The notes below the pieces were generated by a model. The model had not been told where the DNA came from, did not search any database, and saw nothing but the letters and a program-made list of their open reading frames with translations. From positions 5,368,001 to 5,432,000 of the forward strand of contig NZ_CP118108.1 of assembly GCF_028747985.1 (NCBI RefSeq): 64,000 bases of DNA. Direction: 5' to 3'. The stretch is from Paenibacillus urinalis. Lineage in GTDB: Bacteria > Bacillota > Bacilli > Paenibacillales > Paenibacillaceae. Shown in pieces: positions 37,887 through 48,506 of the stretch. The position numbers and the translations under genes are program-made. Within the stretch, counting starts at the first letter, position 1. Each line of letters starts with the position of its first letter.

Positions 37887-39889
37887 TCGAACAACCCCTC
37901 TTCCTTCTCGATTTCAGCCAATACTTCCAGCAATTTTTCTTCTGCTTCCCCAATTGACATTTCCAGCTGTACGGCAGCATTGGTCAAATGACCTCCGCCC
38001 CCCAAGCGTTCCATGACAACCTGTACATTCATCTTACCAAGTGAACGGGCACTAATACCAATTACGCCGTCCGGCCGTTCACTGACAACAAATGAAGCAA
38101 CGACATCCGTCATGTTGAGCAGCGAGTCGGCTACCTGTGCAATCAGAAGCTGCGGGATCACCTGTCCCGGCTCTGTCACAGCGACCGCAATATGCCCATA
38201 CATCATTTTAGCATGTTTTATGATTTCTGCTTTCGCAATATATTCCTGTAAATCTTCCTTCAGCAGCCGCTGAACCAGCATGGAATCCGCACCGTTTCTA
38301 CGCAAGTATCCTGCCGCCTCAAACGTTCTTGAACCGGTGTGCATGGCAAAATGCTTCGTATCCACCGTAATTCCTGCCAGTAATGCCGTTGCCTCAAGTG
38401 GAGTGAGCTGCAGCTTATCATGAATATACTGCAGCAGCTCTGTGACCAGTTCTGCTGCCGATGAAGCATACGGCTCCAGATAGATCAGCACAGCATCATT
38501 AATAAATTCCTCGCCTCTGCGGTGATGATCCACCACAACAACTCTGGAAATGGAGTCCACCAGCTTCGGCTCAATGGTCATGGAGGCCTTATGTGTATCC
38601 ACGACAACGAGCAGGCTATGCTCGGTCATCATCTGCATGGCTTCCTCAGGCAGAATAAATGCCTCCATCAGCCGCTCATCCTTCTTCACCTGCTCCATCA
38701 AACGATCGATGGATGGATTGGAAGAATCGAGCACAATATAGCACTCTACATGATATAGATTAGCAGCTTTCCATAGTCCAATGGAAGCACCGATCGCATC
38801 CATATCTGGCATTTTGTGCCCCATGATGAAGACGCGATCGCTCTCCTGCATCAAATCACGCAGGGCATGGGCAATCACTCTGGCTCTGACCCGGGTTCTC
38901 TTCTCCACTGCATTGGTCTTACCGCCGTAAAAAGAAAGACGCTGTCCCGCCTTCACCGCTGCCTGATCCCCGCCCCGGCCAAGTGCCATATCAAGGGACG
39001 ACTGAGCCAGCTCACCCAGCTCCCGGATATTCTCTGATCCAAAGGCGAGTCCCACACTCAGTGTCATCGGTACCTTCAGATCTGCCGTCATCTCCCGGAT
39101 ATTGTCCAATATAACAAATCTGCTCATCTCCAGCTGCTGAAGTGAGCTGTAATGAAGCACCATAAGGTATCGTTCGGACGATAATCTTCTTAGATAGATA
39201 TGATAATCCTTAGCCCAAGCTGTAATCTCACTGGCAACACGGGCAATGAGTGCTGTACGCTGCTGATCATCCATCCCCTGCGACGCTTCATCCAGATTAT
39301 CGAGCATGATGATGCCTAGTGCAATCTTCTCATTCTCGTATTTCTCTCGCAAGGTAGCGAGCTCTGTTATCTCATAAATGTAAATGAGCCGTTCCTCGGG
39401 ATAATGAAATAGCTCATACACCCGATCCAGCGTTTGATACTCAAATCTGATTTCATGAGCGTTCCCATGCACATTTTCCTTGCTGCCATCCTTCTTATCC
39501 TTCTGCTTGAATGGAAGCTGCGGAAAAAAAGAAGTCAGTTCACTCCCGATCAGCGTCTTCTCTTCAAACATTCTGGATACATAAGGATTATGCCATTCAA
39601 TCGAACGGTCCTCACTGTACAGCACGATGCCAAGCGGAATGCTCGCAGACACTTCGCCTTCAACTCTTTTGATCCGAAGATTCAGACTGCCCATGTAATC
39701 GACCAGTTCTCTTCGAAATACGAACTCTTTCTTGACCATGATAAATCCGAGTACAGCGATAAGAACGAAGCAAACCAGACCCAGCGGCCAGTTATATGCA
39801 ACCAGAAATGCATCCAGTATTAATAATAAAGCAAACGCCCAGACGGTCTGATAACCGTGCCAACGCTTTAACAGAAATTTAGGCATCAT
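37883..39889 (-). CDS. gdpP: Cyclic-di-AMP phosphodiesterase
   Basis: A 668-residue GdpP/YybT protein: two N-terminal membrane helices, a PAS-like domain, a degenerate GGDEF domain, and DHH/DHHA1 domains ([32 protein letters not shown]). It hydrolyses c-di-AMP to 5'-pApA, affecting potassium and osmotic homeostasis and cell-wall stress. It precedes rplI and dnaB in the same transcript. Confidence 0.96.
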   Translation of the reverse strand: MMPKFLLKRWHGYQTVWAFALLLILDAFLVAYNWPLGLVCFVLIAVLGFIMVKKEFVFRRELVDYMGSLNLRIKRVEGEVSASIPLGIVLYSEDRSIEWHNPYVSRMFEEKTLIGSELTSFFPQLPFKQKDKKDGSKENVHGNAHEIRFEYQTLDRVYELFHYPEERLIYIYEITELATLREKYENEKIALGIIMLDNLDEASQGMDDQQRTALIARVASEITAWAKDYHIYLRRLSSERYLMVLHYSSLQQLEMSRFVILDNIREMTADLKVPMTLSVGLAFGSENIRELGELAQSSLDMALGRGGDQAAVKAGQRLSFYGGKTNAVEKRTRVRARVIAHALRDLMQESDRVFIMGHKMPDMDAIGASIGLWKAANLYHVECYIVLDSSNPSIDRLMEQVKKDERLMEAFILPEEAMQMMTEHSLLVVVDTHKASMTIEPKLVDSISRVVVVDHHRRGEEFINDAVLIYLEPYASSAAELVTELLQYIHDKLQLTPLEATALLAGITVDTKHFAMHTGSRTFEAAGYLRRNGADSMLVQRLLKEDLQEYIAKAEIIKHAKMMYGHIAVAVTEPGQVIPQLLIAQVADSLLNMTDVVASFVVSERPDGVIGISARSLGKMNVQVVMERLGGGGHLTNAAVQLEMSIGEAEEKLLEVLAEIEKEEGLFE

Positions 39890-39897
39890 GGTTCATC

Positions 39898-40824
39898 CTA
39901 TCGTTTTGGTTTCGAAATGGCTTCACGGAGCGGGAAGGCAAGGTCTATGATTCCGATAATCCGCATGGGTCCAATCAGAAACGTGGCAACAGCGAGCAGA
40001 TACGGAATGACCGGATGCCATGATCTCGCATGTGCAGCAAAAAAGAAAAATCCGATGGCTTGAATCATGAAGCAGAAATTAATCAGCGGTGAGAAGTTGA
40101 GTGCAATCATCGTTAGAAAGCCGTTGTCTGTATTGCCAGCTACCAGCTGAAGAATAATGCCCAAGAAATAGTACCATATCAGGGATTTCGGTAGTCTCCA
40201 CTCGCGGATTGGCTTGAGCCGGTTCACCCGGATTCCCATGCGGCCTAGAATAGGACGAGCAATAACATGGGTTAGAGAAGCCATAACCAGTGAAGTGACG
40301 ATAAGCGCAAAAGGAATCATCTGAACGGTCGCGCTGCTCACTGCCTCGGCCATTTCTTCATCCATTACCAATCCATTCGTCAAGGCGTTGTTACCGCCCG
40401 ATTCGGTTACCGGTGTCATCGTAAACTCAATCGTTTCACGAATATATTCAGAAAAATCAATCTGGAACAAGGTTGTACTGATCAAGAGCAATAGCAAAAA
40501 TTCAGCCAGGATTGTGCCTGTTCCAAGCACTAAGGTATTTAACGCAGGCTTTTGCTTCTTATAACAATGACCGATTACGATCGCTGGAATCAAGAAAAAT
40601 ATCCCGAAAATTAAATAAATCGGACTTATGATTAGCCCAATCAAGAGTACGGGTATAACATGTACTAAGAATGACTTCAAATTTAATGAGGTATAAAGTA
40701 TAACCCCTGGTAAAATAATCAGAAACACACTAATCGCTGTTAAAGGAGTTAACAGTGATAATAACAGAAGCAGATAGATCAGACTCCATACAGCTGTTTT
40801 CCAGCGGAATTTCAAAATGTTCAC
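39898..40824 (-). CDS. YybS-like DUF2232 membrane protein
   Basis: A 308-residue protein with about eight hydrophobic segments, located directly upstream of gdpP as yybS is in Bacillus. Function unknown; ribosome- or sporulation-linked ideas are not supported here. It overlaps the MazG-like gene by 4 bases. Confidence 0.85.
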   Translation of the reverse strand: MNILKFRWKTAVWSLIYLLLLLSLLTPLTAISVFLIILPGVILYTSLNLKSFLVHVIPVLLIGLIISPIYLIFGIFFLIPAIVIGHCYKKQKPALNTLVLGTGTILAEFLLLLLISTTLFQIDFSEYIRETIEFTMTPVTESGGNNALTNGLVMDEEMAEAVSSATVQMIPFALIVTSLVMASLTHVIARPILGRMGIRVNRLKPIREWRLPKSLIWYYFLGIILQLVAGNTDNGFLTMIALNFSPLINFCFMIQAIGFFFFAAHARSWHPVIPYLLAVATFLIGPMRIIGIIDLAFPLREAISKPKR

Positions 40825-41165
40825 CTCTTACGCATATGGTCTTCGAGAGCGGAAATGTCCTGGTACCAGTCCTCAAGCTGGTGACCTTCCTTCTTGTGTT
40901 TCTTGAGCTTGTCAACGAGCAGGTCATCCATATCTTTAAACGATATGCCGAGCCTCCGTCCAAGAATATAGCTGCTCATGATAAGACTCGCAAGGCTGTC
41001 ACTGATTCGAGCGTTGCTTCCTTCCCATAGAGCCTTGAACAATCGTGACACTTGATCCAGCACTTCGGTTTTGAGCCATTCAATCACTTTTGCGCGCTTT
41101 GCGACATCTAGTTCTTTTGGCATGCTCATGCTCGTCACACTCCCGTAAAATGCTTTATTCTCCAT
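40821..41165 (-). CDS. MazG-like protein
   Basis: A 114-residue, mostly helical protein of the MazG-like (all-alpha NTP pyrophosphohydrolase) superfamily, with GRRLGISFKDMDDLLVDKLKKHKKEGHQLEDWY. The classic ExxE/ExxD metal motif is not clear, so activity is uncertain. It overlaps the DUF2232 gene by 4 bases and starts the gdpP operon. Confidence 0.7.
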   Translation of the reverse strand: MENKAFYGSVTSMSMPKELDVAKRAKVIEWLKTEVLDQVSRLFKALWEGSNARISDSLASLIMSSYILGRRLGISFKDMDDLLVDKLKKHKKEGHQLEDWYQDISALEDHMRKR

Positions 41166-41253
41166 TATAGCATAAGGGAATATCCATAAAAAGGCGACCC
41201 GCGGTCCTACAGCTTATAGGATGTAGTCAATCTCTAATGAATATGCCTGCTAG

Positions 41254-41688
41254 TTATAAATTTGCATCAGATTTCACAGAACCTCTAGACATGACATCTT
41301 CACAATACTCAATAATCTGGCTCCGTCGTACGATCCCGATGAACCGCTGCATATCATCCACGACAGGAACAAAATTCTGAACCTTCGCCAGCTTGATCAA
41401 ATCCTCCATGTTGGCATCAATCGATACAGGCTTGATATGTAAGCGCAAGGGTACATCCTTCAGCACATATTTTGAAGCGTTTTCAAATGTAATCTCTCCT
41501 CTGGAATTCTTCATATGCCACAGCAGGTCTCCCTCTGTCACCGTACCTTCGTACTTACCGTCCTTGCTGAGAATCGGTACCGCTGTAAATCTGTGATATT
41601 CCATCCGTTCAAGGGTCTGTCTGAGCGTTGCATCCGAGGTTACTGTCGCCACCTCTTGTTTCGGAAGCAAGAAAAAAGCAATATTCAT
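41254..41688 (-). CDS. CBS-domain protein
   Basis: A 144-residue protein of two CBS motifs (ATLRQTLERMEYHRFTAVPI..., and DLIKLAKVQNFVPVVDDM...GIVRRSQII). Paired CBS domains bind adenosine nucleotides or act as sensors. A short palindrome and T run between it and the MazG-like gene suggest a weak terminator. Function unknown. Confidence 0.85.
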   Translation of the reverse strand: MNIAFFLLPKQEVATVTSDATLRQTLERMEYHRFTAVPILSKDGKYEGTVTEGDLLWHMKNSRGEITFENASKYVLKDVPLRLHIKPVSIDANMEDLIKLAKVQNFVPVVDDMQRFIGIVRRSQIIEYCEDVMSRGSVKSDANL

Positions 41689-41793
41689 ATCGAGTTATTC
41701 CTCCTCTTTACACACAATTATGAGAACAACCCATTAGTATGGGATTTTGCGAAAAATAACTTCTTATTCCATTATATTCATATAAGACAACAA

Positions 41794-41832
41794 AATCAGC
41801 ACCCGACTAAAAGAATGTCGTCAGTGCTGATT
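41794..41832 (-). terminator. Terminator of the LCP gene
   Basis: A perfect 9-bp stem (41794-41802 with 41824-41832) and a 21-base loop; TTTTG follows on the minus strand. Confidence 0.7.
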
Positions 41833-41846
41833 GTCGTACGTCTATG

Positions 41847-42944
41847 TTATTGAGATTGAGAAGATACGGTTTCGTTGCTCTCTGTAACATCGCTCTCGGT
41901 TTCGTCTTCTTTGTTAAAATCCTCCGGCTTGAGCAGTGTTTCTTCCGTCGTATTCGGATCGAGCCAGTTTGCGATCATTTCTTTCGAATACTCATAATAT
42001 TTCTCGTCGACTTCGGTATAGAATATACCGTCATCCTTTCTTACCCCTTCACCCATCATCGTGAAACTTAAAATTTCTGGGTTACCTTGTGTAAGAACCT
42101 GCTTGGCAAGGTTAATTATAGATGTTGGATGCAGATCCGTCTGGAAATTCTCTCCCATAATATCAAACAGCTCTGGAATTTGGGAAATCTGATTCACATT
42201 CAACATGCGGTTCGCTACCGCATTCAAGAAAATCTGCTGTCTTTCTGCACGTTTAAAATCACTATCTTCGCGGTAACGGATATAGTATAATGCCTCTTCG
42301 CCACTGTATATTGGTTTACCGCCTTCGATAGTAAATTGCACATGATTCGGATTTTTATTAACGATATCTTCCGTGATCGGAAGCTCTACGCCGCCGATAG
42401 CATCAACAACCTGTTGAATAGCCATAAAGTTGACCGTTGCGTAATTATTCACCTCATACCCGAGGAATTTCTCAACCGTGTTGATCGCCATCTCCTCTTC
42501 GCCAAAGGCAAAAGCATGCGTCAGCTTATCGTAATCATTCATGCCGTCCTCATCTGCATCATGTCCTACAATCTCCACATAAGTGTCGCGTGGAATAGAG
42601 ACGAGCAGTACCCGGGATTCCTGAGGACGGACTACAGCGTAAATGACGGTGTCTGAACGTCCGCGGGTCTTCTCATACGGTCTTGCATCCGTACCTAACA
42701 GGAGTACAGAGAAGGGCTCATCCTGATATACAACAGGCTCTGCGCTGGCACTCCCAGATGGTTTATATGATTTTTCAAGCTGGTTCTTGACCGTGCCTGA
42801 TAAGAATAGATCAAATGCGGCTATAGCAATCTGTTGACGGAACGGATAAGCGACCGCGACTACAACGACAAGAGTCAGGAGGGTGATGAGTAAGCCTCTT
42901 CCTCTCCTCTTTCTACGATGCCTGTTTCTGCTTCTAGATCTCAT
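41847..42944 (-). CDS. LCP (LytR-CpsA-Psr) family wall-polymer ligase
   Basis: A 365-residue protein with a very basic cytoplasmic N-terminus, one membrane helix (about 18-36), and the LCP domain (about 75-300) with LLLGTDARPYEKTRGRSDTV, SIPRDTYVEI and YYIRYREDSDFKRAERQQ, including the Arg residues that bind the lipid pyrophosphate. LCP enzymes transfer wall teichoic acids or other polymers from lipid carriers to peptidoglycan. The C-terminal ~50 residues are acidic, low complexity. It is a single-gene unit. Confidence 0.93.
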   Translation of the reverse strand: MRSRSRNRHRRKRRGRGLLITLLTLVVVVAVAYPFRQQIAIAAFDLFLSGTVKNQLEKSYKPSGSASAEPVVYQDEPFSVLLLGTDARPYEKTRGRSDTVIYAVVRPQESRVLLVSIPRDTYVEIVGHDADEDGMNDYDKLTHAFAFGEEEMAINTVEKFLGYEVNNYATVNFMAIQQVVDAIGGVELPITEDIVNKNPNHVQFTIEGGKPIYSGEEALYYIRYREDSDFKRAERQQIFLNAVANRMLNVNQISQIPELFDIMGENFQTDLHPTSIINLAKQVLTQGNPEILSFTMMGEGVRKDDGIFYTEVDEKYYEYSKEMIANWLDPNTTEETLLKPEDFNKEDETESDVTESNETVSSQSQ

Positions 42945-43147
42945 AGTTCATTCCTTCTCTATTAGATTTGTAGATTCGTCTTATGTGAAAGCAACGTCAT
43001 AACAGTATTATTTTCGGCACATTCTGCCTTAGAATGTATCCCTCTATTATGATGGCCTATTATTTTTCATCCTGCAACTTGTACATTTTGCTATATTACC
43101 ATAATAATCAGAAGTTAGGCATGCTGCAAATTGTCATATTTAGTCAA

Positions 43148-43181
43148 AGAAGAAGCCCTTCACGCGGAAAGAGCTTCTTCT
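43148..43181 (-). terminator. Terminator of the MFS gene
   Basis: A perfect 9-bp stem (43148-43156 with 43173-43181), 16-base loop, short T run on the minus strand. Confidence 0.75.
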
Positions 43182-43200
43182 CTAACGTTTTCAGTATTTG

Positions 43201-44796
43201 TTATAGATGAGATGTCTGTGTGCTTTGCTCCCTTTGACTTCTCTTCTTGCTGCGTATCTTTCCCGTCACCAGTGAGGCTGCTGCCGTAAGAACACTGAAG
43301 ATCAGAGCGGACCAGAATAATCGGCTGTACCCTTGGTTCACCGTCAGTTCAAGTGCCTGTGTTAATGCATCCGATATGGAGGTATCCGGAATGGAAGCGA
43401 AGGCTTCACGAATGGAATTCACATCGGTTGAAGCCGACTGCGTTTCTCCCATATATTGCTGCAGGATAGCGGGATCTGCCTGAATCCCCTCTTCTGCAAA
43501 ACTTGCCTCTATGTTGGCACCGAAGCTTGAGAAGGAACGAGCGAGAAAGCCGGCAAAGACCGTTGGTGCAATGGCCATCGCCATCTGCCTGAATAAAGAA
43601 CTGGTTGCAAGCGCAATGCCGCGTTCTGAGTCCTTGGCATCCTCGGTAATGAGCACATTGACCGGCGCTCCCAGCATCACACTAAATCCAAGCCCGACAA
43701 ACAGGCTTGAAACGACCATTTCCCATAAGCTGTCGACCCATAGAGCAAATAGAAGGAAGCCAAACGCACTTATTAAACCAGCTACCGCTAGAGTCCAGAT
43801 CGGCCCTTTGCGATCTACATACATCCCGCCGAGCGCTGAACCGACACCAGCAGCGAGGGCGAGCGGAGTAAACCAATACCCGGATGCCGTGCTGGATACA
43901 CCAAGATACTGCTCCACGAATCCCGGAATGAAAATGACAGACGCCAGGATCGCACCCGAAAAAAAGGCGATGAGCAGGGTCCATAAAAAGGACGGCACTC
44001 GCAGCATTTGCGTGGAAATGACCGGACTTGCTCCTTGAAGCTCCATTCTTTTCTCCCAAAAATAAAATAGAATCAGCATGATTAACCCGCCAGCAAAATA
44101 ACCATAAAATCCAGGCTCGCCCATGCTGGTCAATAGGCTGACTCCTTCCAGGTTCGTGAAGCTGAACATGACACCGAGTACCCCTAAGGAGAGCAGACTG
44201 ACACCGATCCAATCCATCTTCGCTGTGCTCAGCTCCTGCTCCTCATGAATGAATCTGTAGCCGAGAAATAGTAGAAGTATCGCAATAGGCACATTAATGA
44301 GAAACAACCAGTGCCAGTTACCCGTGAGCTGAAGCAGCAGAGAACCGACATTAGGCCCCAGTACGGCAGCTACTCCATTCATCGCACCCAGCATCCCTAG
44401 TGCCCCGCCTTGTTTCTCTTTAGGATAGGTACTGAGCACATAAGAGCTTGCAATAATGAATATTCCGCCGCCTCCTAAAGCCTGAATTAGTCTGGCACCC
44501 AAGAACAATATGAAGTTTGGGCTCAATGCAACGAGCAATGATCCAAGCCCGAATAAAGCCACTTCGATCATAAACAGCTTCTTCCGCCCATATCGGTCCG
44601 ACAGCTTGCCTGCAATCGGTACACTTATGGCCAGGCCTAGTGTGTATAAAGTGATGGTCCATGCTCCCCAGTTCGGTGATACACCGAATGAAGCGTTTAG
44701 TGTTGTTAAAGAGGAAGTAATAATGCCATTATCCAAGGCAGCCATGAACACACCGACCGCAAAAATAATAAGCGGCCATTGTAATTGCTTTTTCAT
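43201..44796 (-). CDS. DHA2-family MFS multidrug-type exporter
   Basis: A 531-residue, 14-helix major facilitator (EmrB/QacA-type drug:H+ antiporter family). Motif A (KLSDRYGRKKLF) lies in loop 2-3 and motif C (LGPNVGSLLLQ) in helix 5. The large non-membrane C-terminal region (about 425-500) is typical of DHA2 members. It exports drugs or other small molecules; substrate unknown. An imperfect inverted repeat just upstream (44836-44859) could bind a MarR- or TetR-type repressor. Confidence 0.93.
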   Translation of the reverse strand: MKKQLQWPLIIFAVGVFMAALDNGIITSSLTTLNASFGVSPNWGAWTITLYTLGLAISVPIAGKLSDRYGRKKLFMIEVALFGLGSLLVALSPNFILFLGARLIQALGGGGIFIIASSYVLSTYPKEKQGGALGMLGAMNGVAAVLGPNVGSLLLQLTGNWHWLFLINVPIAILLLFLGYRFIHEEQELSTAKMDWIGVSLLSLGVLGVMFSFTNLEGVSLLTSMGEPGFYGYFAGGLIMLILFYFWEKRMELQGASPVISTQMLRVPSFLWTLLIAFFSGAILASVIFIPGFVEQYLGVSSTASGYWFTPLALAAGVGSALGGMYVDRKGPIWTLAVAGLISAFGFLLFALWVDSLWEMVVSSLFVGLGFSVMLGAPVNVLITEDAKDSERGIALATSSLFRQMAMAIAPTVFAGFLARSFSSFGANIEASFAEEGIQADPAILQQYMGETQSASTDVNSIREAFASIPDTSISDALTQALELTVNQGYSRLFWSALIFSVLTAAASLVTGKIRSKKRSQREQSTQTSHL

Positions 44797-44835
44797 CCAT
44801 ATCCCTCCGAGACTCAGGATTACAACTCAAGGCCT

Positions 44836-44859
44836 ATAATTAACCCAAGAGTCAATTAT
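44836..44859. promoter_or_regulatory. Operator-like inverted repeat upstream of the MFS gene
   Basis: ATAATTAAC (44836-44844) and GTCAATTAT (44851-44859) are inverted copies with one mismatch and a 6-base spacer, ending 40 bases before the ATG. The half-site size and spacing suit MarR-family operators. No regulator gene is adjacent. Confidence 0.45.
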
Positions 44860-44991
44860 TATCATACGCCTATAAATTTAAAAGTAAAGAAAAAATTATG
44901 TAACTATAAACATATATCGAGGTTAGTTTTGCTTCCAAAATGATATATATTGTAACTTGAACCCTCTCAGCTCACTTTGCCAAAAATAAAA

Positions 44992-45085
44992 AAAGAGCGA
45001 GGTGGCTGTGACTCCCTGCTCTTCCCTGCTCTTCCCTGCTCTTTTCTTCTCTTCTCTGCTCTTTCTCTGCTCTTCCTCGCTCTTT
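44992..45085 (-). terminator. Large-loop terminator of the DD-carboxypeptidase gene, with tandem repeats
   Basis: AAAGAGCGAGG (44992-45002) and CCTCGCTCTTT (45075-45085) form a perfect 11-bp stem; on the minus strand it is followed by TTTTTTT. The loop and flanks (to about 45108) are a pyrimidine-rich array of imperfect CTGCTCTTCC-type repeats. The repeats reuse parts of the stem sequence, so several alternative stems exist. Confidence 0.65.
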
Positions 45086-45183
45086 CTCTGCTCTTCCTCG
45101 CTATTCCTTACTCATGCCTTTCTATTGCAGCGACTGTTTTTTCAATCCTGTTATCGGCTAAAATCAAAAAAGTTACAATAAAG

Positions 45184-46116
45184 TTATATGGTTCGATCGA
45201 CGGCCTGCCGCAGTGCCAATGCCCACTGCTTATGCCAGCCTCCCGTCGTGTATCCGTGTGAGTATCCGTAGTTTAGCAAATCCCTAGCTTCATTAAATCG
45301 TTGTTCCTGTGATTCTGCACCAAGCACGACTGCAACTAGCCGCTTACCGTTCTGCTCGGCCGTACCGGCATAGCAATATCCGGCTTCCTCTGTATATCCT
45401 GTTCTGAGGCCATCTACCCCTTCATAGGAATAAGGTCCGCTGATCTCTTCCAGCATCCAGTTGGTATTGCTCATGTAGAGTCCTTTACCCCTTAATTCAA
45501 CCTGCGGACGACTTGCCATCTTCAAAATTTCCGGATGCTCTTGGATGAGATGGGCTGATAATAACGCAATATCACTGGCGGTCATATAATTGTCTGTAGG
45601 GCCGCCTGCCGAGGAAGTATTGCCTGTTACATTATGATATATCGTATGGACCGAGAGCCCTAATTCTTTGGCCTTGTCATTCATTCGATCAATGAATACA
45701 TCCTCAGATCCTAAGGCGTGCTCAGCAAGAGCAACAATCGCATCATTAGCGGAATATACCGATACAACTTCAAGCAGCTCTCGTACTGTAACTTGATCTC
45801 CAGGGCGAAGCGCCACCTGCTGCCCTTCTACTTCGCTGGCATTTTGGCTGATTTCAACTTGATCCTCCCAAGAAATATGTCCTGCGGAAAGCTCATCCAT
45901 AATAATCAGCTGGGTCATCAATTTGGTGATACTTCCTGTTGGCAACGGAACATCACCGTTCATATTCATAATGACTTCCCCTGTATTTACGTCCATCAAC
46001 AGTGCAGCATTCGATTGAATGGCAGGCTTACCTACTAATATGCCTGGTCTGATGATAATCACAAACAGTGCAAGAATAACGACTATAGCACTGCTTCGCA
46101 GGATCCATTTTTTCAT
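45184..46116 (-). CDS. D-alanyl-D-alanine carboxypeptidase (DacF/PBP5-like)
   Basis: A 310-residue peptidase S11 enzyme. A membrane or signal helix (about 4-25) is followed by the serine-peptidase domain with active S62-x-x-K65 (GSITK), S-A-N near residue 126, and R-T-G near residue 248 (in place of the common K-T-G). It removes the terminal D-Ala from peptidoglycan stem peptides. The usual PBP5-like C-terminal domain is absent, and the protein is shorter than DacA/DacF (about 380-440). Confidence 0.9.
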   Translation of the reverse strand: MKKWILRSSAIVVILALFVIIIRPGILVGKPAIQSNAALLMDVNTGEVIMNMNGDVPLPTGSITKLMTQLIIMDELSAGHISWEDQVEISQNASEVEGQQVALRPGDQVTVRELLEVVSVYSANDAIVALAEHALGSEDVFIDRMNDKAKELGLSVHTIYHNVTGNTSSAGGPTDNYMTASDIALLSAHLIQEHPEILKMASRPQVELRGKGLYMSNTNWMLEEISGPYSYEGVDGLRTGYTEEAGYCYAGTAEQNGKRLVAVVLGAESQEQRFNEARDLLNYGYSHGYTTGGWHKQWALALRQAVDRTI

Positions 46117-46506
46117 ATAGCTTGTCCTCCATTCTCCTGAATTTGCCGCATTTCATATGTTGATGTTGCTATCTTCTATGTAAATGACCTTCGTTATAGT
46201 TCTTATTAAACACTTCTATATATATAGACGTATGAAATGACAATTTTGTCTGCATTTTTTTAAATTTTTTTCTCTTTTTTTCATTCCAATTTCTTACTCC
46301 TTCATAAATGCCTGCTTTTTATGAAACTATACATCTTGATTCATTGGTCCTCCCTTGGCCCTGCTTCCATATAATCCAATAAAAAAACAAAAAAGAAGCA
46401 CCCTCCCCTCTACCCTAACGGATATGGAAATGATGCTCCTGAGCAATCAAACATATGATATTATCCGTACACAAGCAGGACCCCAAATCCACACTTTTGA
46501 CGTTAT
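46117..46506. other. Gene-free spacer with possible opp terminator
   Basis: About 390 AT-rich bases. Near 46384-46440, AGCATC can pair with GGTGCT, followed on the minus strand by a long T run. This may end the opp transcript, but the stem is short. A T-rich tract near 46250-46285 is unexplained. Confidence 0.4.
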
Positions 46507-47520
46507 TTATGCAAAATGGCAAGCGACATAGTGATCATTACCCATGTTGCGGTACTCTGGAATTTCCTGCTTGCAAATATCCGAAGCGAGCGGGCAGCGG
46601 GTATGGAACTTGCAGCCCGAAGGCGGATTCGCCGGGCTAGGGATATCGCCTTTCAGCACAATTCTCTCCCGTTTAATCGTCGGATCTGGAATCGGTACAG
46701 CTGACAGCAGTGCTTTGGTGTAAGGATGCAGTGGATTCTGGAATAGATCATCCTTACTGGCCATCTCTACCATCGATCCCAGATACATCACTCCGATTCG
46801 GTTGCACAAGTGCTCGACAACACTAAGATCATGGGATATGAACAAATAAGTGAGCTGTTTCTCTGCCTGCAGATCACTCAGCAAGTTAATGATCTGAGCC
46901 TGGATCGATACGTCCAGAGCAGATACAGGCTCGTCCGCCACAATAAAATCAGGATTAAGGATGAGCGCGCGCGCTATACCGATACGCTGACGCTGACCGC
47001 CTGAGAATTCATGCGGGAAACGATTGTAATGGTAGCTCGACAGACCACAGATACGAAGAATTTCTTCTACACGCTCCCGAAGCTCTTTTTTGGGAATCAG
47101 CTTATGATCCAGCAGCGCCTCGCCAATCGCTTCTCCAACTTTAATCCGTGGATTCAGGGAGCTGAACGGGTCTTGAAATACAATCTGCATCTGTGGACGG
47201 ATGCTTCTTAGCTGCTGCTTAGACAGCTTATGGATGTCCTGACCTTTAAAAAGAACACTTCCCTCTGTTTTCTCCAACAGACGAAGAATGGTTCTGCCGA
47301 TCGTACTCTTGCCGCAGCCAGACTCGCCGACTAGTCCGAAGGATTCCCCTCTATAGATCGTAAATGATACATCATCTACCGCCTTTACATCCCCCACATG
47401 GCGCTGAAAAACACCGCCTGTGATCGGAAAGTACTTCTTGAGGTTTTTGACCTCCATAAGCGGTTCTGCTAAATGACTTAGTCTTGCTTCAGTTACTGTC
47501 GCACTAGTTACTTCTGTCAT
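46507..47520 (-). CDS. oppF: Oligopeptide ABC transporter ATPase OppF
   Basis: A 337-residue ATPase: Walker A GESGCGKS (about 63-70), signature FSGGQRQRIGIARAL, Walker B FIVADEPVSALD and H-loop FISHDLSVV, then a C-terminal oligopeptide-transporter domain with CKFHTRCPLA and other Cys. The ATG at 47520 overlaps the oppD stop (ATGA) and replaces a longer frame from 47553. It powers peptide uptake together with OppD. Confidence 0.95.
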   Translation of the reverse strand: MTEVTSATVTEARLSHLAEPLMEVKNLKKYFPITGGVFQRHVGDVKAVDDVSFTIYRGESFGLVGESGCGKSTIGRTILRLLEKTEGSVLFKGQDIHKLSKQQLRSIRPQMQIVFQDPFSSLNPRIKVGEAIGEALLDHKLIPKKELRERVEEILRICGLSSYHYNRFPHEFSGGQRQRIGIARALILNPDFIVADEPVSALDVSIQAQIINLLSDLQAEKQLTYLFISHDLSVVEHLCNRIGVMYLGSMVEMASKDDLFQNPLHPYTKALLSAVPIPDPTIKRERIVLKGDIPSPANPPSGCKFHTRCPLASDICKQEIPEYRNMGNDHYVACHFA

Positions 47521-48494
47521 CGTACCTTCGCCTCCTCCTCGTACAGCCAGCAAGCCACTTTATGTCCTTGCTCATTCTTCCGAAGCGGCGGCTCCTTCTC
47601 ACGGCAAATGCTCATGCAGAACTCACAGCGATCATGGAAGTGACAGTTATTCTCCAAGTCTACAGGATTAGGTACCTGGCCTGGTATAGAGTAGAGGCGC
47701 TCTTGTCTTTGGTTAATAATTGGCTTTGCTTTAAGTAATCCCTTGGTATAAGGGTGCTTCGGTTCTCTGAACAGCTCATATACGGAAGCTTCCTCAATGA
47801 CTTTACCAGCATACATAACGACAACGTAATCTGCCATTTCGGCTACAACGCCAAGATCATGCGTAATGAGCATGATTGAAGTGTTGAACTTCTCTTTAAT
47901 GTCCCGCATTAGATCAAGAATCTGAGCTTGGATCGTAACATCAAGTGCTGTAGTCGGCTCATCTGCAATGAGCAGCTTCGGATTACAACTGAGAGCAATT
48001 GCAATCATAACCCGCTGACGCATGCCTCCACTCAGTTCATGAGGGTAGGAGTCTACAATTACCTCAGGACGTGGAATGCCAACAAGACTGATCAGCTCAA
48101 TGGCTCTCTTGCGTGCTTCCTTCTTATCCAGCAGCTGATGCAGCATGAGCGGTTCACTAATTTGCTCCCCGATCGTGAGAACCGGGTTCAAGGAAGACAT
48201 CGGCTCTTGGAATATTATCGAGATCTCGTTGCCTCGAAGCTTGCGCATTTCATTATTGCTCAGCTTCAATAGATCTCTGCCTTCGAACATAATTTCTCCT
48301 CCGGCAGAAGGTGTATCGAGCAAGCGCATGAGGGACATCGCCGTTACACTCTTGCCGCACCCTGATTCTCCAACGACGCATACAGTCTCGCCTTCTCGTA
48401 TAGTAAAGCTGACGTCATCTACGGCTTTGACGATCCCGGCGGATGTATGAAAATGCGTTTTTAAGTTACGAAATTCTACAAGTTCTTTTGCCAT
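47517..48494 (-). CDS. oppD: Oligopeptide ABC transporter ATPase OppD
   Basis: A 325-residue ATPase: Walker [11 protein letters not shown], signature [15 protein letters not shown], Walker [13 protein letters not shown]-loop LITHDLGVV, and the C-terminal Cys-rich segment ([17 protein letters not shown]) that in relatives binds an iron-sulphur cluster. It partners OppF. It lies 12 bases downstream of oppC. Confidence 0.95.
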   Translation of the reverse strand: MAKELVEFRNLKTHFHTSAGIVKAVDDVSFTIREGETVCVVGESGCGKSVTAMSLMRLLDTPSAGGEIMFEGRDLLKLSNNEMRKLRGNEISIIFQEPMSSLNPVLTIGEQISEPLMLHQLLDKKEARKRAIELISLVGIPRPEVIVDSYPHELSGGMRQRVMIAIALSCNPKLLIADEPTTALDVTIQAQILDLMRDIKEKFNTSIMLITHDLGVVAEMADYVVVMYAGKVIEEASVYELFREPKHPYTKGLLKAKPIINQRQERLYSIPGQVPNPVDLENNCHFHDRCEFCMSICREKEPPLRKNEQGHKVACWLYEEEAKVR

Positions 48495-48506
48495 GTTCGC
48501 ATCTCC

